In this document: positions 34,001 through 42,394 of the stretch, in pieces
How positions within the stretch are numbered: position 1 is the stretch's first letter
Layout of the letters: each line of letters starts with the position of its first letter
Source: a virus
Direction: 5' to 3' (one strand)
Length of the DNA: 64,000 nt
IMG/VR virus record: IMGVR_UViG_3300044691_000355
Location: 62,001-126,000 of that record
Translations under genes and position numbers: made by a program
The notes under the pieces: model-generated
The model's input: only the letters and a program-made list of their open reading frames with translations
Database searches by the model: none
Told to the model about the DNA's origin: nothing

Positions 34001-35896
34001 CGTGGTCTGCGCCCTGCCTGCCAATGCCTGTAATGGGCCGGGCAGAATGGCGGTAATCGCCGGATTGGCGAATATGGCTGCAAAGGTATCATCCAGACCC
34101 TTGCTGCCATCGCGTACCGCATTGATGGCCTTCGCCATGGCGTTGAATGATCCGGTCAGCGTGGCAAGCACACCCGTGATCACTGCTGACTCTGAGAACT
34201 GCGTCGATGCGCCGTGCCACGCATTGCCGAGATTTTGAATCGAGGTCTGAAGCGGCGTTAGGTTCTGCTGTGCCAACCCCTTCGTTTTTTCCTGCAAGGC
34301 ATCGATAAGCGCCGCGCTGGCTTCGGCTTCCTTGCCCTCATTGTGCAAGCGCTCAATGGTCAACTGCTGATCCGGGGTGAGCGCAATATGCGCCTGCTGC
34401 AAGCGGCGCAGACCTTCGATCGGGCTTTCGAGCGCTCCCGACAGAACTTTCGCAGCTTCCGGTACCTTGACACCGAGCGCTGCGGCTAGATCACCGAGAA
34501 TCGATGCGGCTTCCTTAAATTGAGCCACGTCCGCGAACGGCGCACGGACCAACGCATCAACCGACGCAGTGGCTTCCCCGCGATTGACGCCGTGCAATTG
34601 CTGGATGAGATCGATGGTCTGGCGAATCTGATCATCCGAGACCAACGCGCTTTTGCCCGTCGCGGTCAGTGCAGTCTGAATGAGTTTGACAGACTCGGCG
34701 GCCTTTTCGGCCTGATAGCTGAGGACGCCCAACGTTGCTGCGGTTGCGGTAGCCGCGACGCCTGCGATGATCAGTGGGCTAGACAATGCCGCCATCGCAA
34801 GCGCAGCGAGATTGCCTTGCTGCGCGAGAAGCGTGAACGATCCTGGGATTCGCGAGTAACGACCCGCCGACAACTCGCGCAAGATCGTGAGGCTTTCACG
34901 GATCTGCAGCGAACTCAACTGCACGGCCTTACCGCCTTCCTTGACGGCTTTGCCAAGCAAATCTTCGGCCTTGGCTGCGGCTTTCGCTTCGGCTTCACTC
35001 GCCTGCAGCGCGGTCAGCTTGTTGGCGAGACCCACTGCCAGCGTCGATTCTTCCTGGCTTAAGCCTGCCTGCGCCGCGCGGTAGGCGGCGACTTCTGCGG
35101 GCGATTTACCGAACAGGTCAACTTGTTCTTTGAGTCCCGCGGTGAGCGGCGATAAATTCGTATTCGCGGCTTGCGCCGCGCGGCCAACGTCGGCATACGC
35201 CGTCTCCATCTGCTTGTTCTGCGCGATGACAGTGCCAGCGGTACCGGTAAAACTGCTTGCCGCGCGCTCCGCTTCAGTGACCGTGTTGCTGAGCGAAGCG
35301 GAACGGATGATGGCCACGCGCTTAAGTTCGTTCTCAACTGCCGCAGTCGCCGTTTCCGCAGCAACCACACGCTCCGCCGACGCAGAGAGCGCCTTGCTGT
35401 CATCCTCGATCTGCTTGGCATCGCTCGCCGCGGCGACGCCTCCGCCAGCCGCTGGATTGATAGCGGCGGCCACCGATGCAACCGCGACAGCAGTGCGGTC
35501 CGGTATCGCACCAGCCGGGGCAAGCTCAGCCGGCGTCTGCGCAACAAAACGCCCGCTGGCATCCCGCCCAGCTCGCGCGGTGGCCTGCTGCGCACTCGCA
35601 AGATTCTTCTCAGCGCTCGCCGCCTGGTTGGCCGCTGTCGCTTCATCCTTGAGCTTTTGCGCCAACTGGCTCGAGCTGCTGATCTCTTGCGTGGTGGCTT
35701 TGGTGGCGTCGGTTACCGCCGACGTCATCGCTTTGGTTTGCGACGTGGCGGAGGACTGCGAACCCTTCAACGCATTGGTAGCCGCATCCGCACGCGCAGC
35801 CGATGCCGTGAATTTGTCGAGCGCCGCAGCTCCTGCAGTTGCACTGGTCGCATCGACTGCGATCTTTAGGCCAGCGACTTCGGTTGACTCAGCCAT
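31022..35896 (-). CDS. Tape measure protein
   Basis: 1,624 residues from ATG 35896 (GAGGG about 10 bp upstream; the frame is open to 35920). Almost wholly helical, Ala/Gln-rich, with coiled coils (about 60-420 and 640-1000) and a hydrophobic segment near 375-400 (ALAMAALSSPLIIAGVAATA). The C-terminal third carries two copies of a GGYTGxG...EPAGVVHxGEFVHRAEVV segment (DNA about 32095-32190 and 31440-31530). It sets tail length, which at about 0.15 nm per residue implies a tail of roughly 240 nm. Confidence 0.92.
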   Translation of the reverse strand: MAESTEVAGLKIAVDATSATAGAAALDKFTASAARADAATNALKGSQSSATSQTKAMTSAVTDATKATTQEISSSSQLAQKLKDEATAANQAASAEKNLASAQQATARAGRDASGRFVAQTPAELAPAGAIPDRTAVAVASVAAAINPAAGGGVAAASDAKQIEDDSKALSASAERVVAAETATAAVENELKRVAIIRSASLSNTVTEAERAASSFTGTAGTVIAQNKQMETAYADVGRAAQAANTNLSPLTAGLKEQVDLFGKSPAEVAAYRAAQAGLSQEESTLAVGLANKLTALQASEAEAKAAAKAEDLLGKAVKEGGKAVQLSSLQIRESLTILRELSAGRYSRIPGSFTLLAQQGNLAALAMAALSSPLIIAGVAATATAATLGVLSYQAEKAAESVKLIQTALTATGKSALVSDDQIRQTIDLIQQLHGVNRGEATASVDALVRAPFADVAQFKEAASILGDLAAALGVKVPEAAKVLSGALESPIEGLRRLQQAHIALTPDQQLTIERLHNEGKEAEASAALIDALQEKTKGLAQQNLTPLQTSIQNLGNAWHGASTQFSESAVITGVLATLTGSFNAMAKAINAVRDGSKGLDDTFAAIFANPAITAILPGPLQALAGRAQTTAGGPGRVTASTGTEQANTASKAAATAQSQATAASLAQEFQRVDKLTQGLRSQSAVIQELIVKREALQKALNTPGEITDPANRAVFQDRITAINQQLGKQENTFKEKSLQLDEAINRAQNERRNISQGLVADENKNVEALKIYLADATKASKISQPERAVLFQKATRADVAEQGATADKSLNAKDLTLQEEISRTESERLAVAAGLASAETKNVDAANEYLKTAAGINTALSLRTKYLADAAAADKAAADLRAEKDQATLPGQIEGVQAQTARLQGNTAQSEIDAFHKQWDRTLKDLEAESQASGKAAFIGLVGQLKDATTQLQAVAQLADKATEADKAISVSEKANATVSKTVQIEESAGLISHAAAQQKIIAANDAEAESLAKQIPIYQALANAQSGPAADAYREKIGELSLKILELKTHTSELTAAMKGAFESSVSSALDGVIEKTETANQAVKNIEKSLEHAFVSTFTKGLVNDLSTSLFSPRSAPGGAQPSGFAGVLPSVAGFFGIKPPTAGVAGATGIAGAAASAAPISAAFTAGSSTVSTALSASFATGATTLATAITESLSGANPSSVGGSDLGPLFGLGGGTPAVSPDATSLLVPLATGGYTGSGSTREPAGIVHGQEFVHRAEVVRQPGALSFLSDFNDRGMQAVAGYAGGGFVKGAGYADGGAVKSPAFSGLTPADAPAATISPTSVNQVGATINTALNTGGNQAGSTLTASMAQGGQIAGQTITQFIASLGNAATQPGTGLAAGGSNTYSKTNSDKGIFSLVMGLAGIATKGLKGPSSGAGPDLTSGAISATAPALDPTTISGLASTLPPVYDAGGYTGAGGKYEPAGVVHAGEFVHRAEVVSQPGAMQFLTAFNDKGMAAVSSWGEGGYSSGGFVYPGGPTGPESTGRLAQLGSAYAVPRMFSAQGYADGGIVLPAAPATNTPSVSMPRAAGQVSGGVGAPRYAGQGAPTAVNLVLSSEHANMTMQDFIDRYIVDAYAKR

Positions 35897-36583
35897 TGCT
35901 CGATTTCCCTCTAATCCCATCCAACGTCATCAGTGCCATCGCTTCCCACGGTGCGAGCCGCCGTCCTGTCATCGCACACCACGCCTGAATCGACTGCCAA
36001 GTGATCGTCCCTGTCGAAAACTCCTGCAAATACTCGATCAAATACGCGAACTCTGCAGGCTGCTCTGTGAACGTAATGCCTAGCCGGCTTTGCGCTCTTT
36101 CAACATCGGCAGCTCCGATATGTCGCTCACTGGCACCTGCGAGTCGGCGTCGCTCGTCGGCCCAGGCGTAGAGGCTGGCGAGTCGAGGCCGAAAAAACGG
36201 CTGCGGTCCGTCGTGACGTTCGGAATCGCGAGCTTGATGGTCGGCGAGTTCTCCAGCAGCGCGCGCAGTGCCGTGGGTGTGAACTCATCCTCGAAGCTCC
36301 AGCCGATCACCAGCTTCTCGACGTAATCGACCAGCAGTTCATCCGCCAGCGCGTCGCGCAGTTCTTTGTCTTCATCCTTCTCGTCGGTTGCATCCTTTGG
36401 CGCCGAGGACTTCAAGTCCGCAAGTCCGCGGTTCAGTTCCGCGACCGCTTTGCCGAACCGCTTGCTATCGGGCCCGATGACCAAGAGCCATTCGTCAGAC
36501 TCTGTTTTGCCGTCTGCCTTGAGCAAGGGGACCTTGATTCCCGCTTCGCTTTTCGGAACCGTGTAAAAATCTGTGACCTTCAT
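35889..36583 (-). CDS. Frameshifted tail assembly chaperone (gpGT-like fusion)
   Basis: Predicted -1 frameshift product: 131 residues of the gene at 36080-36583, then 100 residues read in the -1 frame. The extension begins RPRLASLYAWADERRRLAGA and ends in GITFTEQPAEFAYLIEYLQE, TGTITWQSIQAWCAMTGRRL, APWEAMALMTLDGIRG. It has no start codon of its own and stops 7 bp inside the tape-measure gene. This copies the lambda G/GT arrangement: gene order, size and position directly before the tape measure all agree. The fusion would load the tail tube subunit onto the tape measure. Confidence 0.85.
36080..36583 (-). CDS. Tail assembly chaperone (gpG-like, unshifted product)
   Basis: 167 residues, acidic, with a helical centre (LRDALADELLVDYVEKLVIG) and a disordered Pro/Ser/Asp end downstream of the slippery site. 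The unshifted form is expected to be the major product and helps the tail tube assemble around the tape measure. It is not part of the virion in the lambda model. Confidence 0.75.
   Translation of the reverse strand: MKVTDFYTVPKSEAGIKVPLLKADGKTESDEWLLVIGPDSKRFGKAVAELNRGLADLKSSAPKDATDEKDEDKELRDALADELLVDYVEKLVIGWSFEDEFTPTALRALLENSPTIKLAIPNVTTDRSRFFGLDSPASTPGPTSDADSQVPVSDISELPMLKERKAG
36191..36197 (-). promoter_or_regulatory. Programmed -1 frameshift slippery heptamer (T TTT TTC)
   Basis: On the - strand the zero-frame codons are CGT TTT TTC GGC (residues 129-132), giving the canonical X XXY YYZ heptamer. Slippage back by one base reads TTT TTT CGG and enters the only long alternative frame, which stays open for 100 codons to 35889. 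Zero frame ends 108 bp later at 36080. Confidence 0.85.
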
Positions 36584-37137
36584 TCGCCTGCCCTCTTAAG
36601 TGATTTCACCGCGTCTTTTGCTTGATCGCCGCCACTGAATCCCAAACTGACGTCCACGATGCGCGCGACTCGTTCGCGGCTCGACAGCCTGCCGATGGCA
36701 TCGTGGAATAAGTACACCTGGCGCAAGGTGTAATTTCTGATCTTGTCGAGCGTGTGGCCGTGGGAGATGAGGCCCTGCATGACGCTCGACCAGCGCTCGG
36801 TTGAGCGTCCTGGCTTCGGCGCTTCCTGCGTAAACCAACTCTTGTTCGCGCGCTCGAACGTAACGGCCAGCGCCGTCAACGTCGCGTCATTCAAACCGGC
36901 GATTTCCAGCGGATCGCGACCGCAGTTCTCCGCGATCAGATAGATGAGGTCCGCGCTATCGCCTTCCTTGTATTTATCAACCGCTTTGCGCGCCGCTTCG
37001 CCTAAGCGCAGGCCCTCGATGATGGTGTACTCGTGTATTTCGTAGCGAATAGAGGACACGGAGACGGAAAACTCCGGGAACAGTATCTCGAAGTCTTCCG
37101 CCCCGCGGTTTACCCGCGGCGCGATCTGCCGCGCCAT
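36580..37137 (-). CDS. Tail assembly-related protein
   Basis: 185 residues between the tail tube and chaperone genes. Helical; SVSSIRYEIHEYTIIEGLRL and LTALAVTFERANKSWF are its clearest segments. Its position suggests a tail assembly or completion role. No named family recognised. Confidence 0.55.
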   Translation of the reverse strand: MARQIAPRVNRGAEDFEILFPEFSVSVSSIRYEIHEYTIIEGLRLGEAARKAVDKYKEGDSADLIYLIAENCGRDPLEIAGLNDATLTALAVTFERANKSWFTQEAPKPGRSTERWSSVMQGLISHGHTLDKIRNYTLRQVYLFHDAIGRLSSRERVARIVDVSLGFSGGDQAKDAVKSLKRAGE

Positions 37138-37140
37138 TGA

Positions 37141-37899
37141 CTACACTGCTACTTCGTTGGTGACGATCCGCCCGAATCCACCCATGTTGGCGATATTCGC
37201 GTTGATGGTGTCGTACAGGATTGCGCCGGTAAGATCGAAGCCGCCCCAGTCGGCATCAATCAAGCCAAACACCTTCGCAGGCGTGAACTGCACTCGGAAC
37301 AAATCCACATGCACTGCATCGCCCGTGAACGTGTTGACGCCATCGAATATCACGTACCGCTCTGGCGGCGTGACCTGGCTCATCATTTCGATTGCCTCGA
37401 CCGTCGCGTAGGTATATGCAGCGTGGTACGGCTGCACACCGATGGCTGTAAGCATCGTCACGACGCTACCGGTCAGGGAGTAGTCGGTGCCCGCCACGAG
37501 TGTGATAGGTGAGCCGGTGCTATCGGTTATCACCAGCGCGGAAACGGCCGTATTCGCGAGTTGCACCGCATCTCCAGCGACGAGACCAGTCGGGAATGCT
37601 TCCGCCGTTACCGTGCCACCTGCAATCGATGCCTTTGAACCGTACAGAGCCAACACGAGATTTTCCCAATGGAACTCGGTAATTGACATGTTCAATTCGC
37701 CCTTGCGCTCTTTCATGAGGCGGCCATACAGCAAGCGCTGCCCACTGAATGACTCGTACTTGTCGCTGATGTTCGGCGTCAAAGCGACTTCGGCTTTTTC
37801 GGTGTTGCCGAGCCAGGTCAGCTTGCCGGGCTTGCCGGTCGTGCCGTCGCGCAAAGCGGTGTACACCTTGCCCTGTAGAGAAAATAATTGGTTAGACAT
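37141..37899 (-). CDS. Major tail tube protein
   Basis: 252 residues from ATG 37899, with AGGAG 10 bp upstream; the open frame to 38013 is not needed. MSNQLFSLQGKVYTALRDGT and PERYVIFDGVNTFTGDAVHV fit phage tail tube subunits, ending with AILYDTINANIANMGGF. It stacks as hexameric rings around the tape measure. An internal segment (about 85-140) resembles an inserted beta module. Confidence 0.75.
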   Translation of the reverse strand: MSNQLFSLQGKVYTALRDGTTGKPGKLTWLGNTEKAEVALTPNISDKYESFSGQRLLYGRLMKERKGELNMSITEFHWENLVLALYGSKASIAGGTVTAEAFPTGLVAGDAVQLANTAVSALVITDSTGSPITLVAGTDYSLTGSVVTMLTAIGVQPYHAAYTYATVEAIEMMSQVTPPERYVIFDGVNTFTGDAVHVDLFRVQFTPAKVFGLIDADWGGFDLTGAILYDTINANIANMGGFGRIVTNEVAV

Positions 37900-38025
37900 C
37901 GCGGTAAAACTCCTAGGAAATATAGGGGGGTTAAAACGGACCTGGTATTCAACGTTGCCGCAGTCACCGACCGCGAAGAAACACCCGGCCGCGCACCGCG
38001 AGGCCAGAAACAAAAAACTGAAAAC

Positions 38026-38598
38026 TCAAACTTTCGCATCGCGAATGATTCCCCCGATGCGCGCAATATTCGTGCGGACCATGCCGTGTGGCGCTTGCCG
38101 CGAGTAGCCACCGCTCGAACGGATTTCGTAGACTGCTGGTTCGCGCGTTCTGGAACCCAGTGCGAGCGATTGCCGCAGGCCGATGTTGCCGGAAAAGCCA
38201 CTGAGGCCAAGCGAACTCACCGCCGCACCGCGACTGACGAGCGTCCCGCGCTTCGGCGGATTCGGGTATCCGCCGAATTCGAGCACGGTGATGTAGGGAA
38301 GATTGTTGGTGAGCCACGTGATCTTGCCTGCGCCGCCCATGTTGGCTGTGATCTCGCCAATCGCAGCAGAGCCAGATGGGTCCAAGCGCTCCACCGTGCC
38401 GGTCGCGGCAGTTCCAACGGTCGTCTGCCAATTTCCGCGTGCTCGCCCGGTGTCTACAGGTGTCGCCTTGATGATTCCGCTGAACAGAGCCAAAGTGATG
38501 CCGCGCACGTTCTTATCGACGCTCCCCTTCGCCTTCTTCGCCCATTCGGCGACTTGGAGGCCGAAAGAACCGCCTTGCAAATTGATGGTATCTGCCAT
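38026..38598 (-). CDS. HK97 gp10-like neck protein
   Basis: 190 residues. FSGIIKATPVDTGRARGNWQ is the hallmark TPVDTGR motif of the HK97 gp10 / tail completion family, and YITVLEFGGYPNPPKRGTLV its second conserved segment. It acts at the head-tail junction. Gene order before the tail tube agrees. Confidence 0.85.
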   Translation of the reverse strand: MADTINLQGGSFGLQVAEWAKKAKGSVDKNVRGITLALFSGIIKATPVDTGRARGNWQTTVGTAATGTVERLDPSGSAAIGEITANMGGAGKITWLTNNLPYITVLEFGGYPNPPKRGTLVSRGAAVSSLGLSGFSGNIGLRQSLALGSRTREPAVYEIRSSGGYSRQAPHGMVRTNIARIGGIIRDAKV

Positions 38599-38601
38599 GG
38601 A

Positions 38602-38874
38602 TTACTCGCGCGGCGCGTTGAATCCGGCATTGATGTTGATCGTCACTTGCCGAAATCCTTCCGGTGTCGCATGAACAGAGCCGTTCACCGACAACCCGCA
38701 GTCACACGTCGGATCATCCATCAGCACATTGGTGAACGCCGCGACCGCTTCGCGCGCCGCTGGCATATCGGCGGCGTGTACAGGCTGCGCCAGCAAGATC
38801 GCATCGAACTGCTCGTTCGCCAGGGTGACGGCTTCCGCCTTCGTGGCGGCCTTTACTGAAAATGAATAGCTCAT
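38602..38874 (-). CDS. Hypothetical neck-region protein
   Basis: 90 residues with one alpha/beta domain (MSYSFSVKAATKAEAVTLAN; RQVTININAGF). It occurs between two head-tail junction genes. The function is unknown. Confidence 0.55.
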   Translation of the reverse strand: MSYSFSVKAATKAEAVTLANEQFDAILLAQPVHAADMPAAREAVAAFTNVLMDDPTCDCGLSVNGSVHATPEGFRQVTININAGFNAPRE

Positions 38875-38892
38875 GTTTATTCTCCTGTGATT

Positions 38893-39306
38893 TTAAGAAA
38901 ATTCCCGATCGACGCTGCCGTCGAACGTGATGGATACCGCTGCGCTTTGATAGCCGCCGTAAATGCGGATCACGCCATCATCTGATTTCTTGACGCGCAA
39001 TTTTTGCGTACCCGCCGTGTTGGTGAATAGCCGGCGCGGCTTGTAATAACTCAAGATCTGATCGATCAAGCCGGCCAGATCCCCGGTGCCAACATTCATG
39101 TCGCCATTGCAGTCGACCTGCAAAATGCGAATGTACTTATCGGCGGTTTGCAGGCGCTGATCGCTGCTGACCGGCATGATCGTCGCGTAGGCCCACAACC
39201 CAGCATCGGGCGGAGTAAACGCAACACCCTCATAGCCGACCGGACACGCCAGTCCTAAATCCTTGAAGGACTTCATGATGACGCCGTTGAGCGCGGTGAT
39301 GCTCAT
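38893..39306 (-). CDS. Tail terminator-like protein (DUF4128-like)
   Basis: 137 residues, beta-strand/helix alternation with WAYATIMPVSSDQRLQTADK near 40 and ITFDGSVDREFS at the end. Size, position between neck genes and fold pattern fit the DUF4128 tail-terminator group. It would cap the tail tube. Confidence 0.6.
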   Translation of the reverse strand: MSITALNGVIMKSFKDLGLACPVGYEGVAFTPPDAGLWAYATIMPVSSDQRLQTADKYIRILQVDCNGDMNVGTGDLAGLIDQILSYYKPRRLFTNTAGTQKLRVKKSDDGVIRIYGGYQSAAVSITFDGSVDREFS

Positions 39307-39962
39307 TTGCGCATTGTCAGCACGTAGGCGATGGCTACTGTGGTCGGCTTGATGATCTTCGGCTCACTTAAGATCTGCCACGTCTCAGAGCTATCAGCGA
39401 GTGACAGAACGATGGTATCCATCTCGGTGTCCATCGGCGGCGTGCCAGATAGCGTCCAGGTCGTGGTATCGAGACTGATGGTCACCGTTGCCCACGAGGG
39501 CACGCCAGTGGCCGACCAGATGTAACGTGGTGTGCCACCGATTGCGGTTTTGGTCGCGGTGTAAAACACGCCTTCGATCGCATCCGTAAAGTCGGCATCC
39601 GGCGTCATCGTCAGCGCCACGGCGGGAACGGGTACGACGATCTTGTCGGTGAGCAGGGGCTCGACGGTGCTGCCGTCAGGGTTCACAGCCGCGATGATCA
39701 TCTGCCGATCCTGGCTTAAGACGTCGCTTACTTTCGCGACACCGCCGACGCCGCGGCCAACCACTTGATAGTCCGCGGAACGCGCCTGCCACAATCCTAT
39801 CGCCGGCAAATCTACTGTGGTCTCGCCCGTGATTTTCCCTGACTCTGGATCGTAGGTGCCGGGCACTTTACGGCGCACGATTACGGGCATGCCGCTACCT
39901 TTGGGCGGTGGACTGAGCAGCCGCGTCGCAATCTTAGCCATTTTGTTGTAGTCGATCGCCAT
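39303..39962 (-). CDS. Head closure protein with inserted Ig-like domain
   Basis: 219 residues. The flanks (about 1-110 and 193-219) make a normal small neck protein (TYDPESGKI; ETWQILSEPKIIKPTTVAIA). Between them, about residues 115-192 form a putative Ig-like module: EGVFYTATKTAIGGTPRYIW, SATGVPSWATV, TTTWTLSGTPPMDTEMDTIV. The same module ends the tail enzyme at 27108. The insertion lies in a loop, so the Ig domain should stand out from the neck. Confidence 0.7.
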   Translation of the reverse strand: MAIDYNKMAKIATRLLSPPPKGSGMPVIVRRKVPGTYDPESGKITGETTVDLPAIGLWQARSADYQVVGRGVGGVAKVSDVLSQDRQMIIAAVNPDGSTVEPLLTDKIVVPVPAVALTMTPDADFTDAIEGVFYTATKTAIGGTPRYIWSATGVPSWATVTISLDTTTWTLSGTPPMDTEMDTIVLSLADSSETWQILSEPKIIKPTTVAIAYVLTMRK

Positions 39963-40480
39963 CAGGCACGTATCGCGCGGATGTAGCGCGGAGTTGTCAG
40001 CGCGATTACATAGCGCTCCGCTTTTTCGATGACGGCGTATTTCAGCACGCGCGCGTTATTTTCGTAGGTCTCAGTTACCGCGCCAGAGATTGCGTCAGAA
40101 GCGATGCTGCCGTGATCATTCGGAAAAGCGGTCGGCATTACATCCTGGCCAGCGAGCGCATACAACTCGCACGCTACAATATCCTGGAGGATGAGCAGCT
40201 GCTTCGGCAGTTCGGTGTATTTGTAACAGTATCCTTCAACATTGACCTCGCGACGAGGCCACGCGACGTCCTGGTCACGGGAGTATTTGAATCCCAACCA
40301 ATTCATCCCGCAGCGCCGCTCCATATAGTCCATCGAGTTGAGCAGCAGCACCCCGCAGTCATCGTCCGAGGTCGGCAGCGGCAGAGCACGCTCCGCGGCG
40401 AATGAACGGAGGTCGGCGACCGATTGATATGAATTAGCATTCGCGACGACGGTGCCGTCCTCGACGACTATCGTAGTCAT
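39962..40480 (-). CDS. Head-tail adaptor (DnaT-like domain)
   Basis: 172 residues. VEDGTVVANANSYQSVADLR and ILQDIVACELYALAGQDVMP are characteristic of the putative DnaT-like / gp6-type adaptor proteins that follow capsid genes. It forms the ring joining portal and neck. Confidence 0.75.
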   Translation of the reverse strand: MTTIVVEDGTVVANANSYQSVADLRSFAAERALPLPTSDDDCGVLLLNSMDYMERRCGMNWLGFKYSRDQDVAWPRREVNVEGYCYKYTELPKQLLILQDIVACELYALAGQDVMPTAFPNDHGSIASDAISGAVTETYENNARVLKYAVIEKAERYVIALTTPRYIRAIRA

Positions 40481-41334
40481 CGGCGTCCCCTACGAAATGC
40501 AGGCTTCGACGGTTCAGGCGGCGAAGGCAGCGGCGCCTCTTCAGTCAGCACTGGGAGCGCCTCGACAGCTTCAGGCGGCGTGCCGGTGAGTAAATGCAGC
40601 GTCACGAAACGCGCCGCGCTCCCTTCACTCATTTCCTCAACGGTCCACTGCCCGTACGCGAGCCGCGCGAAATACTCATGCCGATTGTCCGGCGTTACAT
40701 CCTTGTACATCGCATCCGGCGCGTGCGCCTCGACCCACACTCCGGCCAACCAGGCTTCATTGCCCAAGTTGGAGTTCCACGTCACGATCTTGCCTGCACG
40801 CGCCAGCAGCTCAGCCACTGATTCCTTCGGCGCTTCCTCACCCATTAGCGGGTGCGCACGGTACTCGATGTCGGGAAACTGAGATACAAAGGCATTCCAT
40901 TTCTTTTCCGTGTCGAAAGGGTGCGCCTGATCCCCAATCAACTGCCCTGCCAGCACCGCAGGTCCATCGCCATCACGCATGGCTTGCATCGGTAACCCAA
41001 GCGCAACGAAGCGATCATCGGAACATGGGAAGACGGGGATGCGATTGAGTCCGCCCAGCGACAATTGCCAATACTCATCGCGCTTCAAGTACCCAAAGTC
41101 GAGCACGAGCACAGGCACGCCCGCGCGCTCGTATTCATCCAAGATCACTTTTCCCTTGCCGCGCAGCCCAAACACCGCCACCAGCGTGAAAATCGATTCG
41201 CGATCATTCGCGCCAAAATCGGAGAGCGAACGGTGAGACACCGTATAACCCACAGAGGCGAATCCCCGCCCCAGCGCGATCGCCGGGGGGAAGGAGCCGT
41301 GTGATGAGTAAATGCCGATTCTTAAAGGAGCCAT
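40477..41334 (-). CDS. Glycosyltransferase-like protein between capsid and adaptor genes
   Basis: 285 residues with a double-Rossmann-like pattern: start RIGIYSSHGSFPPAIALGRG, second domain LAGQLIGDQAHPFDTEKKW, then EYRAHPLMG and VTWNSNLGNEAWLAGV. The RxHP and N-S-N-x-G-x-E-A segments resemble GT-B-type glycosyl or glycerophosphate transferases. A Pro-rich basic tail ends it. An enzyme of this kind inside the head operon could modify virion protein, but no substrate is evident. Confidence 0.45.
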   Translation of the reverse strand: MAPLRIGIYSSHGSFPPAIALGRGFASVGYTVSHRSLSDFGANDRESIFTLVAVFGLRGKGKVILDEYERAGVPVLVLDFGYLKRDEYWQLSLGGLNRIPVFPCSDDRFVALGLPMQAMRDGDGPAVLAGQLIGDQAHPFDTEKKWNAFVSQFPDIEYRAHPLMGEEAPKESVAELLARAGKIVTWNSNLGNEAWLAGVWVEAHAPDAMYKDVTPDNRHEYFARLAYGQWTVEEMSEGSAARFVTLHLLTGTPPEAVEALPVLTEEAPLPSPPEPSKPAFRRGRR

Positions 41335-41359
41335 TCGCCCTCCTGCTTTGGCAGCAAGC

Positions 41360-42352
41360 TCAACGGGATTGAATCGTGACGCCCGCCCAGTTCTTGAACG
41401 AGGTCATCGCAGTGTCCCAATTGGAACCGGTGGCAATGGCTGAATCGGCCGGATTGGCGCCGCCGTTGGTGATGTCGTATTTGAAGCCCTTGACGCCAAG
41501 GTTGTACGCAAATTCCCCCTGGTAACGCACCACCAAGTTCTCAAGGCCTGTGATGTCGATCACCACCAATTCCTCCTGCTCCGTGCTCTCGACCAATGCA
41601 CCACCCACCGTCAACCCCAGCGTGTAGTAGTTCGTAAACGCCGTCGAACCCGAGCCACCCGAGACGACCAAGGCATCGGAGTCGGTGACGATGACCGGGC
41701 GATTCATGGTGACCGGCTGGCCCTGGGCCACGTTGAAGTTAGACACGTTTAAGATGTTCGCCGTGATCTGATTAGCAACCAGGTCATAGTACGGTTTCGA
41801 GTGCATGATCCAGGCGACGACCTGATCGGCCGCATCACCGAACTTGGAAAGTCCAGATACCAGCCCTGCGGTATTGAGCGTGCCGTTGGTCGGCACCGTG
41901 TACAGGTTGGTGGCCTGATTGGCGAGCGCTGAACGCGTCGCGCGCAACGCACTGTTGAGCATGTCGAGCTGCATCGCAATTGCCGACTGCTGACCCAGGA
42001 TGAACGACAGTTCCTCGCTGGTCTTACCCATCGCGATCTTACGGAATGCGTCGCGGGTTTGACCGACAGGGCCGATCTTCCGATTGAGCTTAACGCTGAT
42101 GATCTCATTCTCGGCCAACGCCAAATCGGTCGCCGCGCTCGTGGAAGTCGTATCGCGCCGAGAAATGAGGTTGGTGACGCTCGAGAAGAATGCAGCCTGT
42201 GAGAAATCTCCGCGCCGCGAGATCGTGTTCAACACGATTGCCCCACGCGAAGCGTCGTTGAACGCCTTACTGTTCTGCGTGAGGACTTCGACAATACCGG
42301 ACTGGTACTGTTCTTGGTAGACGACGAAATCTGATGCTTTACCGATAGCCAT
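41360..42352 (-). CDS. Major capsid protein
   Basis: 330 residues, follows the scaffold gene with AAAATCGTCATGG context. ASDFVVYQEQYQSGIVEVLT at the start and IISVKLNRKIGPVGQTRDAF are in the N-arm region; VNQ-like WIMHSKPYYDLVANQIT and NRPVIVTDSDALV fit the A domain of HK97-fold capsids. Size, position and absence of proteolysis motifs support the call. Confidence 0.85.
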   Translation of the reverse strand: MAIGKASDFVVYQEQYQSGIVEVLTQNSKAFNDASRGAIVLNTISRRGDFSQAAFFSSVTNLISRRDTTSTSAATDLALAENEIISVKLNRKIGPVGQTRDAFRKIAMGKTSEELSFILGQQSAIAMQLDMLNSALRATRSALANQATNLYTVPTNGTLNTAGLVSGLSKFGDAADQVVAWIMHSKPYYDLVANQITANILNVSNFNVAQGQPVTMNRPVIVTDSDALVVSGGSGSTAFTNYYTLGLTVGGALVESTEQEELVVIDITGLENLVVRYQGEFAYNLGVKGFKYDITNGGANPADSAIATGSNWDTAMTSFKNWAGVTIQSR

Positions 42353-42394
42353 GACGATTTTGCTCCGTAAAAATTAAAAGATGGGGAAATGCCT

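Noticed and set aside
35130-36083. Long + strand frame opposite the tape measure
   Set aside because: Ala/Ser-rich complement of a helical gene in codon register; no motif, no ribosome binding site. Several similar shadows lie over 31-36 kb.
36100-36140. Frameshift site nearer the end of the chaperone gene (around AAAGAGCGCAAAG)
   Set aside because: No X XXY YYZ heptamer in phase there; the T TTT TTC at 36191-36197 is in phase and leads to the open frame.
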